From contig WJKD01000591.1 of the NCBI GenBank assembly GCA_014729315.1, positions 1-17,200 on the forward strand: a DNA stretch of 17,200 nucleotides, given 5' to 3'. The position numbers were made by a program, and so were the translations under genes. Under the pieces are notes generated by a model. It saw only the letters and a program-made list of their open reading frames with translations. It was not told the DNA's origin and did not search any database. Origin of the DNA: Promethearchaeota archaeon (GTDB lineage Archaea > Asgardarchaeota > Lokiarchaeia > Sigynarchaeales > SOKP01). How positions within the stretch are numbered: the first letter of the stretch is position 1; each line of letters starts with the position of its first letter. Below are positions 1-7,757 of this stretch, one piece after another.

Positions 1-157
1 ATTCTGAGAGTTGTTTTTTTCCATAGGCAAAATAATTAAAAAATTTTGTAGAGATGTAATATTTATTATATTTTACATAAATTCATTTATCGTAATTAAA
101 TTTTGACACAATAAGCAATATTATCAAAATTCTTCTTTCGTCGGTTTATACAACGGA

Positions 158-862
158 TTAACTTTGATTTTCAACCTTTGAAATATATTTTTCTTTTTCA
201 GAACGAATCGATTTAAGTGCTTCGTATTTAGCTTTTAATTTTTCGTATTTTTCTTTTAATTTTCTATTTTCCTTTTCTTTGAGCTCTACTAAGAAAAGAA
301 GATTCTCCCCCGTTTCTTCTTGAGCATTTTTTAAAGATAATATGTGTTTTTTCAGACTATCTCTTTCTTCTTCTAAAATGTGAATAGTCTCGTCTTTTTT
401 ATTTATTTTTTTTGGATAGTCATTAAGTTCTTGTATGTTTTTTTTTTGTTTGGTAATGATTATTTGTTGTTTTGCAATTTTATCCTGAAGTTCCTTTATT
501 AAATCCTCAAAGGGTTGCTTTTTTTCTTCAATTCTGATAACTGTAGAATCAGATTTAGGTTTTGTATATTTTTCTAATTTTCTTTGAAGTTGGATTTTTT
601 CTTTTCTAAGAAAACCCATCTTATTTTTTAATTCTCGAATTTTGGCGTCTCGCTCCGCCATTTCAACTGAAACCACATAATTTTTGTATTTTTCCTCATC
701 AATTTCGCTATCTTCGCCTTCTGGAATTATTTCTTCTAATTTGATTATTGTGTTTTCCAGCATTTCAATTCGATCTAAATGCGCGTTGATTTCTTTTTCC
801 TTACGCTCTAATTCAAGTTTCAAAGAATCTATTTGAGTTTTTAACTTTTGTTCAGCGCTCAT
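158..862 (-). CDS. Coiled-coil protein of unknown function
   Basis: Predicted 234-residue protein, almost entirely Lys/Glu/Leu/Ile-rich helix with heptad-like spacing from its first residues to the C-terminus. A short acidic, possibly less regular segment (PEGEDSEIDEE) lies near residues 47-57. No signal peptide, membrane segment or enzymatic motif is visible, so it is probably a soluble structural or tethering protein. The reading frame is open back to a TTG at 889. I chose the internal ATG at 862 (MSAEQKLK) because a TATA-like box at 892-900 lies about 34 bases before it, which suits a short or absent leader. The gene is separated from the upstream ABC transporter pair by about 125 bases containing two palindromes. 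No family can be assigned; coiled-coil composition makes similarity searches unreliable. Confidence 0.6.
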   Translation of the reverse strand: MSAEQKLKTQIDSLKLELERKEKEINAHLDRIEMLENTIIKLEEIIPEGEDSEIDEEKYKNYVVSVEMAERDAKIRELKNKMGFLRKEKIQLQRKLEKYTKPKSDSTVIRIEEKKQPFEDLIKELQDKIAKQQIIITKQKKNIQELNDYPKKINKKDETIHILEEERDSLKKHILSLKNAQEETGENLLFLVELKEKENRKLKEKYEKLKAKYEALKSIRSEKEKYISKVENQS

Positions 863-891
863 ACTAGTACAAAACCTATCGAGTTTCAATC

Positions 892-900
892 AAATTATAT
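892..900 (-). promoter_or_regulatory. TATA-like box for the coiled-coil gene
   Basis: On the minus strand this reads ATATAATTT, about 34 bases before the ATG at 862. The spacing fits an archaeal promoter with a very short leader. It rests on match and spacing only. Confidence 0.35.
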
Positions 901-904
901 TCGA

Positions 905-950
905 AAATAGCAGCTATTTAATTAATAACTTAATTATTATTTAAGTTATT
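905..950. repeat. Two adjacent perfect palindromes
   Basis: First palindrome: AAATAG (905-910) and CTATTT (914-919) around a 3-base spacer. Second: AATAACTTAA (924-933) and TTAAGTTATT (941-950) around a 7-base spacer. They lie between the end of the ABC permease (988) and the TATA-like box of the coiled-coil gene, both on the minus strand. They could be an operator upstream of that promoter or RNA hairpins ending the transporter transcript. No U-tract follows closely in the minus direction, which weakens the terminator reading. Confidence 0.5.
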
Positions 951-987
951 GTTCTAGCTAAATCAAATTGTTCTATTTAAACAAATT

Positions 988-2928
988 TCAATAAATCTGA
1001 AAATCCTTTATACTGAAAGTTTGAATCTTTTTATGAATAGGAATTAAACTTAAATAATTAAAAATAAGCATGACACCAAACATAATAGAGATTCCTATAA
1101 ATGGAACATAGAGTTCGGGAAGAACGACACGATCTATGAAGAAAAGTGTATTAAATAGCATACCTAAACCGAGACACAGCATTAACGAAGGTATGATTAC
1201 GAATAGTGCTTCAAAGAAAAGTATTTTTTTAATAGACCTTCTTTTAGCTCCAATCGCTTTCATAATAACAAAATCTTTTACTTTGTCTAATAATCCTGCC
1301 TTTTGATAATTATAGAGAGAGATAAAAGACACGATAGCCATAACCAAGATTAAAAAGAGGGGAAATATCGTCAAGTTTGCTAAATATTCGACATTTTGCT
1401 CAAAAATTTCATTAAAACATTCGCATGTAAAAGAATCTCCAAGGTTAGTTTTAATTAGAGATTTTAATTCGTCTTCAATACCGTCATAACAATCTGAATC
1501 TAATTCAAGCAAAATTAAATTGATTTCTCCATTCGTGAAGTTAAATTCCCTCTGGAATATGTTTAATCCCACATAACCTGCGTTTCCTCTGTAAAAGGAA
1601 TCAATAACCACACCTGATATATGAAAAGACTTACCTGAATCAGCTAATCTTAAACTTTGATCTAACGGATAATCAAAAAAATTATAAGCCAAACCATCTC
1701 CTATAGTCATGTTATCATAGGCATCGTCATCGTCAAAAAATTCGCCTTCTACTTCGAACTCGGGAATTAAATCTTCTGGATCAACCCCTATTATCGGGTA
1801 AGTGCCATCTCTTTGTTGACCCACTATCCGATAACCTCCAGATCCTCCAGAATCAGGGGATCTGTAATATCCGTCTTTTTCTTCAACATCACAAAAACTT
1901 ATAAGACGCTCGTCAATCTCATCTACTTCTTTTATCTGATTAAGTCCATTTAACATAGTTGAATTGAATAAATACGAGCTCTCAAGAAAATTAATATCAT
2001 CCTGATCGATTGAAATATCGGAATCGGAAAACATTCTATACATATCTGAATACGCTTCAATCACTTCTTCGTGCCCCAAGATTACAACATTTTCTCCTTG
2101 TGATTTTCTAATCCATTCCTGTGAGGAAGACCTTAAGACGAACGTGCCCAAACCAAGGCTGAAAATAATAAGGAAGATGATCGTGAAGATAACTAAATAC
2201 CGCATGAATTCTCCCTTCCTTCTAATAGTATTCACGATTGATATTTTTAGGTTAAATCCTAACGTAGTAAGCATCCTCGGAATTTTCGTGAAACCCTTCG
2301 ATGCGTCGTAATTATGCGGAATATCCTTAGAAAAAGATTTTACTATTTTTTGATTCCCTATTTTTCTTAACCTATAGCCCGAAATAAAAAAAATTCCTAT
2401 GAGGCAACTGAAGAATAAGATAGGGGTGAAAAAGAAATCAAATCGAAACACAATTTTAAAGTCAAATAAGATCATTATTCCCGCAAAGATCCCAAATGAT
2501 GCGATTCCGCACAAGAAACCAAGGACAAACCCCAGATTAAAAATAATATACGCTTCCGTCAAGTAATAGCTATAAAGCTTGCGGGGCAATGTTCCTAAAG
2601 CCTTCATAATCGCGATATCTTTCTTCTTCGAAATGATTAGAGTTGTAGTAATAACAACGACCATGATAAAAGTTAAAATTAATACTAGTACCAAAATAAA
2701 AGTTGAGAACTGTGAATAAACAATGTTGATAGCACCAGAGAAGTATAGCTCTGTATTATTGTTAGGATTACTTTCCAAGAGTTGACTTGTCATTAGATTT
2801 AAGCCAATAGAAATCATAAAATAAATAAGAAAGATAGCGAAAGCTACGACCAGAGCTATCGTTAAAACATACGGAAATGTTTGCTTCCGTTTCCTAATAA
2901 AATCCTTTATCGCAAAATCTAAAGACAA
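988..2928 (-). CDS. FtsX/MacB-like ABC transporter permease
   Basis: 646-residue membrane subunit of an ABC transporter of the MacB/LolCE/FtsX superfamily, whose members usually move lipids, lipoproteins, peptides or drugs out of the membrane or transmit force across it. About eight hydrophobic helices are visible (near 20-42, 74-100, 123-152, 166-184, 243-264, 517-539, 568-592 and 608-632). Two FtsX-type repeats each carry the cytoplasmic coupling motif (IMKALG at about 107-112, IMKAIG at about 555-560). Between helices 5 and 6 is a large outward-facing domain (about 265-515), very acidic, with Cys346, Cys480, Cys502 and Cys504. The start appears to be TTG; no better in-frame ATG precedes the first helix. 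The ATPase gene lies 29 bases upstream in the same orientation, so the two form a transporter pair. No periplasmic adaptor gene is nearby. Substrate unknown. Confidence 0.88.
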   Translation of the reverse strand: MSLDFAIKDFIRKRKQTFPYVLTIALVVAFAIFLIYFMISIGLNLMTSQLLESNPNNNTELYFSGAINIVYSQFSTFILVLVLILTFIMVVVITTTLIISKKKDIAIMKALGTLPRKLYSYYLTEAYIIFNLGFVLGFLCGIASFGIFAGIMILFDFKIVFRFDFFFTPILFFSCLIGIFFISGYRLRKIGNQKIVKSFSKDIPHNYDASKGFTKIPRMLTTLGFNLKISIVNTIRRKGEFMRYLVIFTIIFLIIFSLGLGTFVLRSSSQEWIRKSQGENVVILGHEEVIEAYSDMYRMFSDSDISIDQDDINFLESSYLFNSTMLNGLNQIKEVDEIDERLISFCDVEEKDGYYRSPDSGGSGGYRIVGQQRDGTYPIIGVDPEDLIPEFEVEGEFFDDDDAYDNMTIGDGLAYNFFDYPLDQSLRLADSGKSFHISGVVIDSFYRGNAGYVGLNIFQREFNFTNGEINLILLELDSDCYDGIEDELKSLIKTNLGDSFTCECFNEIFEQNVEYLANLTIFPLFLILVMAIVSFISLYNYQKAGLLDKVKDFVIMKAIGAKRRSIKKILFFEALFVIIPSLMLCLGLGMLFNTLFFIDRVVLPELYVPFIGISIMFGVMLIFNYLSLIPIHKKIQTFSIKDFQIY

Positions 2929-2957
2929 ATTTAATAGACCTAATTTTTAATATTTTT

Positions 2958-3740
2958 TTATTCTATTTCCGTGTGCTCTTTTATTATCCTTGCGTCCTCA
3001 AAGTTAATTATTCTATCTGCTAATTCGATTAAGTAATCGTCGTGAGTAGCAATAATAATAGTTTTATTGTCTTCTTTTAAATCTTTGAAAAGATCTCTGA
3101 TAAATTCGCTCGTCTTTTTATCCAGATTTGCCGTTGGTTCGTCTGCTAAGATGATGGGAGGATTGTTAGCCAATGCCCGAGCTATAGCGACCCTCTGTTG
3201 TTCGCCCGCCGAAAGTTGAAAGGGTAAGTGCTCCCTGCGTTCTTTTAACCCTACTTTTTCCAAAAGTCTTGAAGCAATATCTCTAGCTTTCTTTAGGGAT
3301 ACTCCAGCGATTCTCATTGGAAATAAGACATTTTCCTCGGCGGTTAATGTGCTAATAAGGTTATAATTTTGAAAGATGAACCCAGAATTAAGCAATCTAA
3401 AGGTAGCTAACGATTCTTCTTCCATATCGCTTATTTTTACTGCGTGAATGAAAATCGTTCCTTTGTTTGACTTGTCAAGCCCTCCAAGCAAGTTCAATAA
3501 AGTTGTTTTTCCCGCTCCCGAAGGCCCTTTAATCACAATGAACTCTCCAGTTTTTATGTTTAAAGACACGCCGTCAACGGCTCTTACTATAAATTCGCCG
3601 ATTTCATAATCTTTGATTAAGTTCTTAGCGGAAATTACTATTTTATCTTGAAGCTGTTTCATTATCTCGTCTGCTTCGTCGTTCTCGCTTTCAGTTTTCT
3701 CCTTTTCTGCTTCTTTTCGAAGGGCTTTCTTTTTAGACAT
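2958..3740 (-). CDS. ABC transporter ATP-binding protein, MacB/LolD family
   Basis: Nucleotide-binding subunit, about 260 residues from the ATG at 3740, that powers the adjacent FtsX-like permease. Visible motifs in order: Walker A GPSGAGKT (about 72-79), Q-loop Gln124, signature LSAGEQQ (about 176-182), Walker B ending in Asp200-Glu201, a D-loop (ANLD) and H-loop His233. This is a complete catalytic set, and the spacing and sequence fit the LolD/MacB branch. The first 25 or so residues are charged (Lys/Glu-rich) and precede the domain. The frame stays open to a TTG at 3818, which would add 26 residues (MINSKPSNN...). I prefer the ATG because the extension is not needed for the domain and neither start has a clear Shine-Dalgarno sequence. 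First gene of a two-gene minus-strand operon. Confidence 0.9.
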   Translation of the reverse strand: MSKKKALRKEAEKEKTESENDEADEIMKQLQDKIVISAKNLIKDYEIGEFIVRAVDGVSLNIKTGEFIVIKGPSGAGKTTLLNLLGGLDKSNKGTIFIHAVKISDMEEESLATFRLLNSGFIFQNYNLISTLTAEENVLFPMRIAGVSLKKARDIASRLLEKVGLKERREHLPFQLSAGEQQRVAIARALANNPPIILADEPTANLDKKTSEFIRDLFKDLKEDNKTIIIATHDDYLIELADRIINFEDARIIKEHTEIE

Positions 3741-3937
3741 CAAAATATCAAATTTTTTATAGAATTTAAAATTAAATCTTTCTATTTCTAAATTATTTGA
3801 GGGTTTCGAATTTATCAAATAATTGATCTGTTTTTTAACAATCTAAAGAATAATTATATAACCATAAAATATGGAATTCTGTTACATTAATATAGGTCAT
3901 CATAAAATATCTTATTTACGCTTAAATACTGAATCGC

Positions 3938-3985
3938 CTTTAAAAAAATTTTAAAGATAGAGAATGAGCGACATCTATATCGCTC
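3938..3985 (-). terminator. Stem-loop plus U-tract after the histidine kinase gene
   Basis: In the minus direction, 15 bases past the kinase stop codon, TCGCTC (3980-3985) and GAGCGA (3966-3971) form a GC-rich 6-bp stem with an 8-base loop. A second hairpin follows: CTTTAAAA (3938-3945) and TTTTAAAG (3949-3956), which supplies a run of T in the transcript. The stem is unusually GC-rich for this intergenic region. The arrangement is terminator-like, although archaea usually rely on T-runs alone. Confidence 0.45.
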
Positions 3986-4000
3986 TACATTTAGATTTAG

Positions 4001-6256
4001 TTAGAACTTCTCTTTAGTTTTAGGTAACAAAAAGTAAAAAATAGAACCCTTATTTCTGCCCGCTGACTCCATCCATATCTTTCCACCGTGTAATTCAACT
4101 ATCTTTTTTGAAGTGTAAAGACCTAAACCAGTCCCTTCGATACCTACGTCCCAACCTTTTCCAAAACGCTCAATTTTTCCAAATTCTTTGAATATCTGGT
4201 CTTTTTCTTCTCTTGTGAATCCAATACCATCGTCTTCAATGGAGAAAATTATCTCATTTTGAAGCTCTTCAGCTTTAATTTTGATATTACCGTACGGAGG
4301 CGTGTATTTGATTGAGTTGGACAAAAGATTTCGAATTACTTGACTAATTTCTTCTGCGTCAATACGAGAATATAGGTCTTCCTGAAGATTAAGCTTAATA
4401 GATTGTTTGCGAAGTTGTATAAGACCCGTCATCTCTAAAACAACTTTATGGATAATTTTTTTTATATTTTGATCGGTTTTCTTTAAATCAATTTTATCAG
4501 TTTTTAATTGTTCCGTTTTTAAGATGTTTTTTATCAATTCCTGTAGCCGATTAGCCCCTTTTACAACTTCTTCTATAAATTCTCTCGCCCTTTTGTCCAA
4601 CCGAGATTCATATTGGCTTAAAAAGAGTTCTGTAAAACCCTTAATCGAAACAAGCGGGGTTTTTAACTCGTGGGAGGTTCTATTTAATAAATCTGTTTTC
4701 AACCTATTTAACTTAATCAATTCTTCTTGCGCTCTTTTTTGTTTTGTAATTTCGTATCCTATTCCAAAGAGTAATTTTTTTCCTCTAAACTGAAAAGGGA
4801 CGACATTCAATAACAAGGTTTTGATTTTCCCGTGAACATAATAATCTGTTTCTACAAACCTTTCAGTGTAAAAGGGACTATGCTCTTCTTTTTGTTTTTC
4901 TTTAAGTTCTGGGGGGGAAAAATCAAAAACATTTTTTTTAACAAGCTCACTTTTCTCGCATTTAACAAATTTAAGGGCAGCTTCATTCGCATCAACATAT
5001 CTGCCATTATCGTCTACAATGAATATTGGAACAATACTTTTTTCAAAGAGAGTTTTATATTTTTCTTCCGTCTCGAGCAATTTTAACTCATTTTCCATTT
5101 GCTTAGAAATGTCCTCAACAATGGTGTAATTATATTTTTGATCTCCTATTTTGATTAAATCAATGTTCAATTTAGCGACGTAGGGTGTGCCGTCTTTTTT
5201 CTTAAGCCTGACTATATAATCCCTCACTTCACCACGCTGTTTTAATTCCTCAACTAAAGCTTTTCTTTCCTCTTGATCAACATATGTGGAAGCGAGATTG
5301 GTCTTTTGATATGCCTCTAAGCTATATCCCGTAATTTCTTCCATTTTCTTATTTATATTAATAACTCTTCCTTTTAAGTCAGAAACACCTATACCTAATG
5401 GCGATGCACTAAACAATGTCCGAAATTTCTCTTCGGATTCAATCAGCGCCAAATCAGCCTTTTTTTCTTCGGTTATATTACGGCATAACCCTTCGATTTG
5501 GATAATATTACCCTTCTCGTTAAAAATAGCAGAATTCGATTGTCTTATCCATCTTTCACGATTATTAGAATCTATAATCTTATACTCGTATGTCCTAGGT
5601 ATTTTCCCGTTAAGTATTTTTTTCAATTCTTCTCGAAATTCCTTTTTGAAATCTGGATGAATTATTTCTCTGAAAAACATCGGATTTTTCCGAAATTTTT
5701 TTATTTCATATCCAAACACATCTTCTATCTTAGGACTGAGATATTCAAAAGATCCATCTGGAAGAGACATTCGAAAGACACCCTCATTTAAACCCTCAAT
5801 TAAACTTCGAAACCTCTTTTCCGATTTTTTTAATTCTCTCGTTCTTTCATCTATCTTTTTCTCTAATGTTTGGTTTAAGTCTTCCAATTTTTTTCGAGTG
5901 AGTATTCTCTCGGTGGAATCTTCAACTGTGCATATCATCCCTGCGTATTTATCATTTCTAACTGTAGGGATTAACCAGCCAGACTGATACGTTTTGCGGC
6001 CATCTAGAGCTACTATGGGAAGTGCGTGGAAATATGTGGGTTTTAGATTCTTTTTAGCCTTATTGTAAAATTTTCTAAAATATTTCAAAGTGGATTCAGG
6101 AAAATCTTCGAGAACTTGATTGCCTATGAGCTCCTCGTAGTTGACTCCCGCGATTTTTAGCATATATTTGTTGCAGTATATAAGGTTATCCTTCTCATCC
6201 GAAACCCATACACCGTTCATTATCCCATCTAAAATTGACTCGTAAAACTCGTTCAA
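4001..6256 (-). CDS. Soluble multi-PAS sensor histidine kinase
   Basis: 751-residue signalling kinase without membrane segments, so probably a cytoplasmic sensor. Domains: PAS 1 (about 5-115), a charged linker helix (about 118-146), PAS 2 (about 148-264, ending in a PAC-like motif), PAS 3 (about 274-388), PAS 4 (about 398-506), HisKA (about 517-585) and a HATPase domain (about 595-748). The phospho-acceptor is His529 in SHELKTP. The ATP lid carries N-box Asn647, the DGIGF motif (676-680) and GTGLGL (708-713), so the kinase looks complete. No receiver domain is attached and no response regulator is encoded nearby. The start is uncertain: TTG at 6256 is the listed start, but the same frame stays open to 6307, just below an AGGTGA sequence on the minus strand (6308-6313). 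The true N-terminus may therefore be about 14 residues longer, with a non-ATG codon. Confidence 0.88.
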   Translation of the reverse strand: MNEFYESILDGIMNGVWVSDEKDNLIYCNKYMLKIAGVNYEELIGNQVLEDFPESTLKYFRKFYNKAKKNLKPTYFHALPIVALDGRKTYQSGWLIPTVRNDKYAGMICTVEDSTERILTRKKLEDLNQTLEKKIDERTRELKKSEKRFRSLIEGLNEGVFRMSLPDGSFEYLSPKIEDVFGYEIKKFRKNPMFFREIIHPDFKKEFREELKKILNGKIPRTYEYKIIDSNNRERWIRQSNSAIFNEKGNIIQIEGLCRNITEEKKADLALIESEEKFRTLFSASPLGIGVSDLKGRVININKKMEEITGYSLEAYQKTNLASTYVDQEERKALVEELKQRGEVRDYIVRLKKKDGTPYVAKLNIDLIKIGDQKYNYTIVEDISKQMENELKLLETEEKYKTLFEKSIVPIFIVDDNGRYVDANEAALKFVKCEKSELVKKNVFDFSPPELKEKQKEEHSPFYTERFVETDYYVHGKIKTLLLNVVPFQFRGKKLLFGIGYEITKQKRAQEELIKLNRLKTDLLNRTSHELKTPLVSIKGFTELFLSQYESRLDKRAREFIEEVVKGANRLQELIKNILKTEQLKTDKIDLKKTDQNIKKIIHKVVLEMTGLIQLRKQSIKLNLQEDLYSRIDAEEISQVIRNLLSNSIKYTPPYGNIKIKAEELQNEIIFSIEDDGIGFTREEKDQIFKEFGKIERFGKGWDVGIEGTGLGLYTSKKIVELHGGKIWMESAGRNKGSIFYFLLPKTKEKF

Positions 6257-6529
6257 ATCGTCTATGTCCTTAAATAGGTCAAAAGAAGGATGATAAATTG
6301 AATTGTTTCACCTTAAATCTTCTTAAAGTATGTCTTGATCATAATATCGTGAATTATTATTTAATATTTTGTAACTTTTTTTAAAATTAGAATTTTGTCG
6401 GACTAAAACGCTCCGGACTTGCTCTTATTAGTCTTTAAATGAAGCGACGATTACAAGATCTATTATAATATTTTCAAGTTATAAAACGAATAAATTATAA
6501 TTTTGATTAAGAGGATTATAATCTAAAAT

Positions 6530-6769
6530 ATGGAAGCTACCTCTATTACCTTCCTAGCAGATGAGGAGTGGAAAAAAAGAGAAGAGGGAAACCCAGAAAA
6601 GCAAGTTGGGATAAAATTTAGTTACCATTTAGTTTTTTAAAACCATTTAATTAGGAATTCCTATGCCACAGAGATGTTCTGAGCCATATTAGGGGATATT
6701 GGGCAATTTGACAAAGTTGGCAAATTACCGCTTATAGTATGCATTTCTCGAATTCCCTCTGATGATTAA
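6530..6769 (+). pseudogene. Decayed frame resembling an IS110-family transposase tail
   Basis: One frame runs from an ATG at 6530 to a stop at 6767-6769 but is broken by TAA at 6638 and TGA at 6680. The part from about 6659 to 6727 reads NSYATEMF, stop, AILGDIGQFDKVGKL. It resembles the start of the C-terminal Transposase_20 domain of IS110-type elements, where a Gly-rich segment is followed by 'A..L..IGDI.RF....KL'. The first 36 codons (6530-6640) are an intact small ORF that I do not recognise and which could instead be a separate small protein. No flanking inverted or direct repeats were found. The transposase match is short and made by eye. Confidence 0.35.
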
Positions 6770-6992
6770 TAGTTCATATAACATATATAAACTTTACTCT
6801 AGATCGCAGTTAAATCGCGTTTCTAATAGGAAAAATTAGAAAATTTATAAAATATAAGATAAGTTTAAGAAAGCGATTATTGAAAGTTTAAGGCGGAGAC
6901 CAATTCTAATTAAAATATAATGCGAATTCTTATCTAAAAAACTGACCATTCATTTATTAGTATAGAATTTACTAAAAAAAATATTGATAAAT

Positions 6993-7008
6993 TGATCATT
7001 TTCGATCA
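6993..7008. promoter_or_regulatory. Inverted repeat at the sulfur-operon promoter
   Basis: TGATC (6993-6997) and GATCA (7004-7008) are inverted around ATTTTC. A TATA-like AT-rich box (about 7008-7017) follows directly, about 25 bases before the tusA start, so a bound regulator here would interfere with the promoter. A similar word, TTGATCATAAT, occurs at 6335-6345 upstream of the divergent kinase gene. Operator function is inference. Confidence 0.3.
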
Positions 7009-7037
7009 TAATTAAAAAAGTCTTATGAAAAGAGGTT

Positions 7038-7289
7038 ATGAATTTGAAGGAAGAAGGAATAAAAATTGATGCGGAATTGGATACAACTGGGTTATTTTGT
7101 CCCGAACCTTTATTCGAAGTTAGAACATTAAGCGAGAAACTAGAGATCGGTCAATGCTTTAAAGTTACAGCGGATGATCCAGCTGCTGAGGAAGATCTGA
7201 AGAGATCGTCAAAACGAACGGGTGTGGAAATCTTAGACTTCGAAAAAAGCGACGATTTACTTACATTTGTCTTTAAAAAAAGTAAATAG
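7038..7289 (+). CDS. tusA: TusA-family sulfur carrier protein
   Basis: 83-residue member of the TusA/SirA family, small cytoplasmic proteins that carry a persulfide on a conserved Cys and pass it to partners in thiouridine, molybdopterin, Fe-S or sulfur-energy pathways. The Cys-Pro-x-Pro signature is Cys21-Pro-Glu-Pro24, placed as usual at the start of the first helix. The later DDPAAEEDLK stretch fits the family, and a second Cys is at 40. First gene of the sulfur operon; the DsrE gene starts 15 bases after it. The start is ambiguous: an AGAGGT sequence (7031-7036) lies only 1 base before this ATG but 7 bases before the TTG at 7044. Either the ATG is used on a nearly leaderless transcript or the protein is two residues shorter. 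A second TusA domain sits in the large protein at 9994-12360. Confidence 0.9.
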   Translation: MNLKEEGIKIDAELDTTGLFCPEPLFEVRTLSEKLEIGQCFKVTADDPAAEEDLKRSSKRTGVEILDFEKSDDLLTFVFKKSK

Positions 7290-7304
7290 AGGGAGAAAAT
7301 AAAA

Positions 7305-7670
7305 ATGACAGAAGAAAAGAAATTTATTTTATATGTTCAAACCAGCGATGCGCCCGAAAGGCAATATTCTCCTTTAGTGTTAGCCCAGACTGCTAAAGCG
7401 ATGGATATAGAAGCAAAGGTGTATTATTTGGGAATGGGATTAAAAATTCTCAAACCCGGGGTAGCTGACAATATCAAGATGGGCGATTTTCCCACTGTAA
7501 AAGAAATGATTGATAAGACCTTAGCTGCTGGCGTAGAGATTTTAGTTTGCGAGGCATCTAAACGGATGCTCGGCTGGGAAAAAGTAGATTTAATCAATGG
7601 CGCAAAGATCGTGGGAGCTGCCACGTTAAACGATTTAGTCTTAGAAGCGGATGCAACTCAATGGTTTTAA
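7305..7670 (+). CDS. DsrE/DsrF-like family sulfur-transfer protein
   Basis: 121-residue protein of the DsrE/YchN-like fold, whose members often form homo-oligomers and accept sulfur from TusA on a conserved Cys. The alternating beta strands (FILYVQTS near the N-terminus, VEILVCEAS near 77-85) and the single Cys82 in the expected position after a strand support this. The C-terminal segment GAATLNDLVLEAD is typical of the family. A GGGAG ribosome-binding site (7291-7295) lies 9 bases before the ATG. Immediately downstream of tusA in the same operon, which suggests a donor-acceptor pair for persulfide. A T-run follows the stop codon, so expression may partly end here. Which DsrE subfamily it belongs to cannot be settled by eye. 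Confidence 0.85.
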   Translation: MTEEKKFILYVQTSDAPERQYSPLVLAQTAKAMDIEAKVYYLGMGLKILKPGVADNIKMGDFPTVKEMIDKTLAAGVEILVCEASKRMLGWEKVDLINGAKIVGAATLNDLVLEADATQWF

Positions 7671-7674
7671 CTTA

Positions 7675-7681
7675 TTTTTTT
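7675..7681 (+). terminator. T-run after the DsrE-family gene
   Basis: Seven T residues begin 4 bases after the stop codon. Such runs act as archaeal termination signals, and this one could make an early end or partial read-through before the IscS-like gene. There is no hairpin. Confidence 0.3.
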
Positions 7682-7745
7682 AGATTAATCAATTTATTGA
7701 ACTAAAAAATTCAAGCACAATTATCAAAAATTAATAAAAAGAGTT

Positions 7746-7753
7746 AGGAGGGT
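7746..7753 (+). promoter_or_regulatory. Strong Shine-Dalgarno sequence of the IscS-like gene
   Basis: AGGAGGGT is placed 4 bases before the ATG at 7758 and is the best ribosome-binding site in the window. It fixes the start of the IscS-like protein. Confidence 0.7.
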
Positions 7754-7757
7754 CAAA

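Larger units (their letters stand above)
6257..7037. other. Gene-poor stretch between kinase and sulfur operon
   Basis: About 780 bases without a confident gene. The left end is the leader of the minus-strand kinase, with an AGGTGA at 6308-6313. Around 6400-6433 there is a locally GC-richer patch with CGGACT twice (6400-6405, 6415-6420) and GACTAA/TTAGTC as a 6-bp inverted repeat (6401-6406, 6428-6433). The middle (6530-6769) is a broken reading frame described separately. The right end, from about 6780, is very AT-rich and holds the promoter region of the plus-strand sulfur operon. No tRNA-like or rRNA-like sequence was seen. Confidence 0.6.

Noticed and set aside
3741..3818. N-terminal extension of the ABC ATPase from TTG at 3818
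   Set aside because: It adds 26 residues outside the domain, has no ribosome-binding site, and an ATG with a normal charged start is available at 3740.
4524..5791. Three plus-strand open frames inside the histidine kinase gene
   Set aside because: They lie antisense within a gene with complete kinase motifs, have low-complexity Phe/Ile/Asn-rich products and no domain resemblance.
6400..6433. GC-richer patch with CGGACT repeats and a 6-bp inverted repeat as a possible structured RNA
   Set aside because: Stem is short, the loop is 21 bases, and no known riboswitch or small RNA pattern is recognisable.
6757..6767. C-box-like TGATGA as part of a C/D guide RNA
   Set aside because: No matching D box or C'/D' pair at suitable spacing; the word sits in the decayed reading frame.
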